DNA from: Anoxybacteroides tepidamans
GTDB taxonomy: Bacteria > Bacillota > Bacilli > Bacillales > Anoxybacillaceae
Direction: 5' to 3'
DNA length: 64,000 bases
Assembly: GCF_014201465.1 (NCBI RefSeq)
Contig: NZ_JACHEP010000005.1
Coordinates: 62,001 to 126,000, forward strand
This document shows positions 63,014-64,000 of this stretch, piece after piece. The notes under the pieces are model-generated. The model worked only from the letters and a program-made list of their open reading frames with translations. It searched no databases and was not told the DNA's origin. The position numbers and the translations under genes are program-made. Numbering within the stretch: the first letter of the stretch is position 1; every line of letters begins with the position of its first letter.

Positions 63014-64000
63014 CTAATAATATTTGTCTATTTCTCCTTTTTTATTCACTTTGATAAACTGCTTCGTTAATATAAGGGAGCAGACTAAAAACAATATATC
63101 GACAACTCCATATATGGCGCTATATCCGCCGATTTCTAATAACAAACTTCCTACAACTGGTCCGCACGCCATTCCTATATATCGAAAAAAATTATAGACG
63201 CCGATTGCTGTGGAACGATTCGATTGGAACACTTGTGTTAACAACGTTGTTTGCACAGGTAGCGACGTTCCTAAAAATAAACCAAATAACATAATGGAAC
63301 TTATAAGTAAAGGAATCGACACATGGGCAACGAAAAGAAATAGGAAAATTGCCAAAACACTCAAATAAGACGTGATGATCATGACATTTCTGTTTTCAAA
63401 ACGCCCTTGTATTCTTCCTCCTAAAAAACTGCCAACGACAATAAAAAGAGACATAGAAAGAAATACCATTCCTTTTTGTTCAGCTGGAAGTTGATACCGC
63501 TCGCTTAAAATGCTAGGCAAAAATACTAAAAAATTATACAAGGCATAATATTGAATAAAGCCTAATAAAATGATCGATAAGCCGATGCGATTTTTTAAAA
63601 TCGCGACAAAATCACGCAGTTCGAAACGCTCGATTGCCACTGTTTCTGGCTTGGTTTCTTTGAGGAAAATGAAATTGCAGATAAAGATGATGACTCCCAC
63701 CACAACTAGAACAAGAAACACCGCATGAAAATTAAACCTTCCGCCGATAAAGCCGCCCACAATCGGACCGATAACAGGACCAAGCGCAACCATCATTTGA
63801 AACGTGCCCATCGCCTTTCCTCGCTCTTTTCCTTCAAACAAATCTCCGATAACAGTCGCTGCTACTACCGAACCAGCAGCGATTCCGATCGCTTGTATGG
63901 CGCGAAAAATAAGCAACATGTAAATAGAGTGTGAAAAGAAACCGCCAAGCGATGCGAGCATGTAAACGAAAATGCCAAATAAAATGACGTTTCGGCGCCC
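63014..64000 (-). CDS. MFS transporter, 5' end outside window
   Basis: A major facilitator superfamily drug/multi-substrate transporter, C-terminal about 329 residues. The frame stays open to the right edge, where GRRNVILFGIF matches the MFS loop 2-3 signature, so roughly 60-80 N-terminal residues are missing. The segment ALGPVIGPIVGGFIGG resembles motif C of the DHA (drug:H+ antiporter) groups. Substrate unknown. Confidence 0.85.
   Translation of the reverse strand, partial: GRRNVILFGIFVYMLASLGGFFSHSIYMLLIFRAIQAIGIAAGSVVAATVIGDLFEGKERGKAMGTFQMMVALGPVIGPIVGGFIGGRFNFHAVFLVLVVVGVIIFICNFIFLKETKPETVAIERFELRDFVAILKNRIGLSIILLGFIQYYALYNFLVFLPSILSERYQLPAEQKGMVFLSMSLFIVVGSFLGGRIQGRFENRNVMIITSYLSVLAIFLFLFVAHVSIPLLISSIMLFGLFLGTSLPVQTTLLTQVFQSNRSTAIGVYNFFRYIGMACGPVVGSLLLEIGGYSAIYGVVDILFLVCSLILTKQFIKVNKKGEIDKYY

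Overview
The window is an ordinary stretch of chromosome from a spore-forming, probably thermophilic member of the Bacillaceae, close to Anoxybacillus, Geobacillus or Parageobacillus. This rests on three things: gene order that follows the Bacillus subtilis yus-yun-yut-yum-yui-yug region, several sporulation genes (yunB, lytH, yutC, yutH, kapD, an H-type SASP), and a dispersed intergenic repeat that I associate from memory with these thermophilic genera. No rRNA, tRNA, CRISPR array, prophage or insertion sequence was seen. The genus is an inference.

Layout. 1-5.1 kb: the end of the fatty-acid oxidation operon (fadA partial, fadE), then yusI, gcvH, yusF, yusE and yusD. 5.1-8.2 kb: a regulatory block with a degenerate S-box-like leader followed by a complete SAM (S-box) riboswitch and terminator controlling the methionine importer metNPQ. 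8.2-13.7 kb: the sufCDSUB Fe-S assembly operon. 13.8-18.0 kb: yunF, yunE, yunD, yunC and yunB. 18.2-21 kb: a sodium-dependent transporter with a 35-residue MetS-type partner, then lytH on the minus strand. 21-28 kb: lipA, a strongly structured gene-free stretch, the yutC-yutH cluster and a SufR-like regulator. 28-32.5 kb: a 2-hydroxyacid dehydrogenase and the threonine operon hom-thrC-thrB. 32.5-41.9 kb: Fe-S carriers yutI and yutM, three FAD/NAD(P)H oxidoreductases (yutJ, yumC, yumB), dapF, and small membrane or zinc proteins. 42-50.6 kb: a cobalamin-binding-like protein, pepA, a DUF47/Pit phosphate pair, bioY, an ArsB/NhaD permease and kapD. 50.6-60.4 kb: sodC, patB, alaRT, yugI, a butanol dehydrogenase, pgi, yugN and the K+ channel gene yugO. 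60.4-64 kb: an H-type SASP gene with a near-consensus sigma-G promoter, a large SEC-C/TPR protein, and an MFS transporter cut by the window end.

How parts fit together. Fe-S and lipoate metabolism are over-represented: sufCDSUB, a SufR-like sensor, the NifU-like YutI, the A-type carrier YutM, lipoyl synthase LipA (which needs Fe-S clusters) and its client GcvH. Methionine uptake is under SAM control. Threonine synthesis is a tightly overlapped operon.

What deserves a second look. There are (i) a divergent S-box just upstream of the real one, (ii) a set of four consecutive stem-loops between lipA and yutC, (iii) two copies of a structured repeat that each stop within 2 nt of a stop codon, one carrying a nested hairpin flanked by 15-bp direct repeats, with a related hairpin in the yutJ leader, (iv) a perfect palindrome embedded in the yutJ promoter, and (v) a terminator facing into the DUF2225 gene. 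I did not find a clearly novel multi-gene system. The less explained material lies in non-coding structure and small genes.
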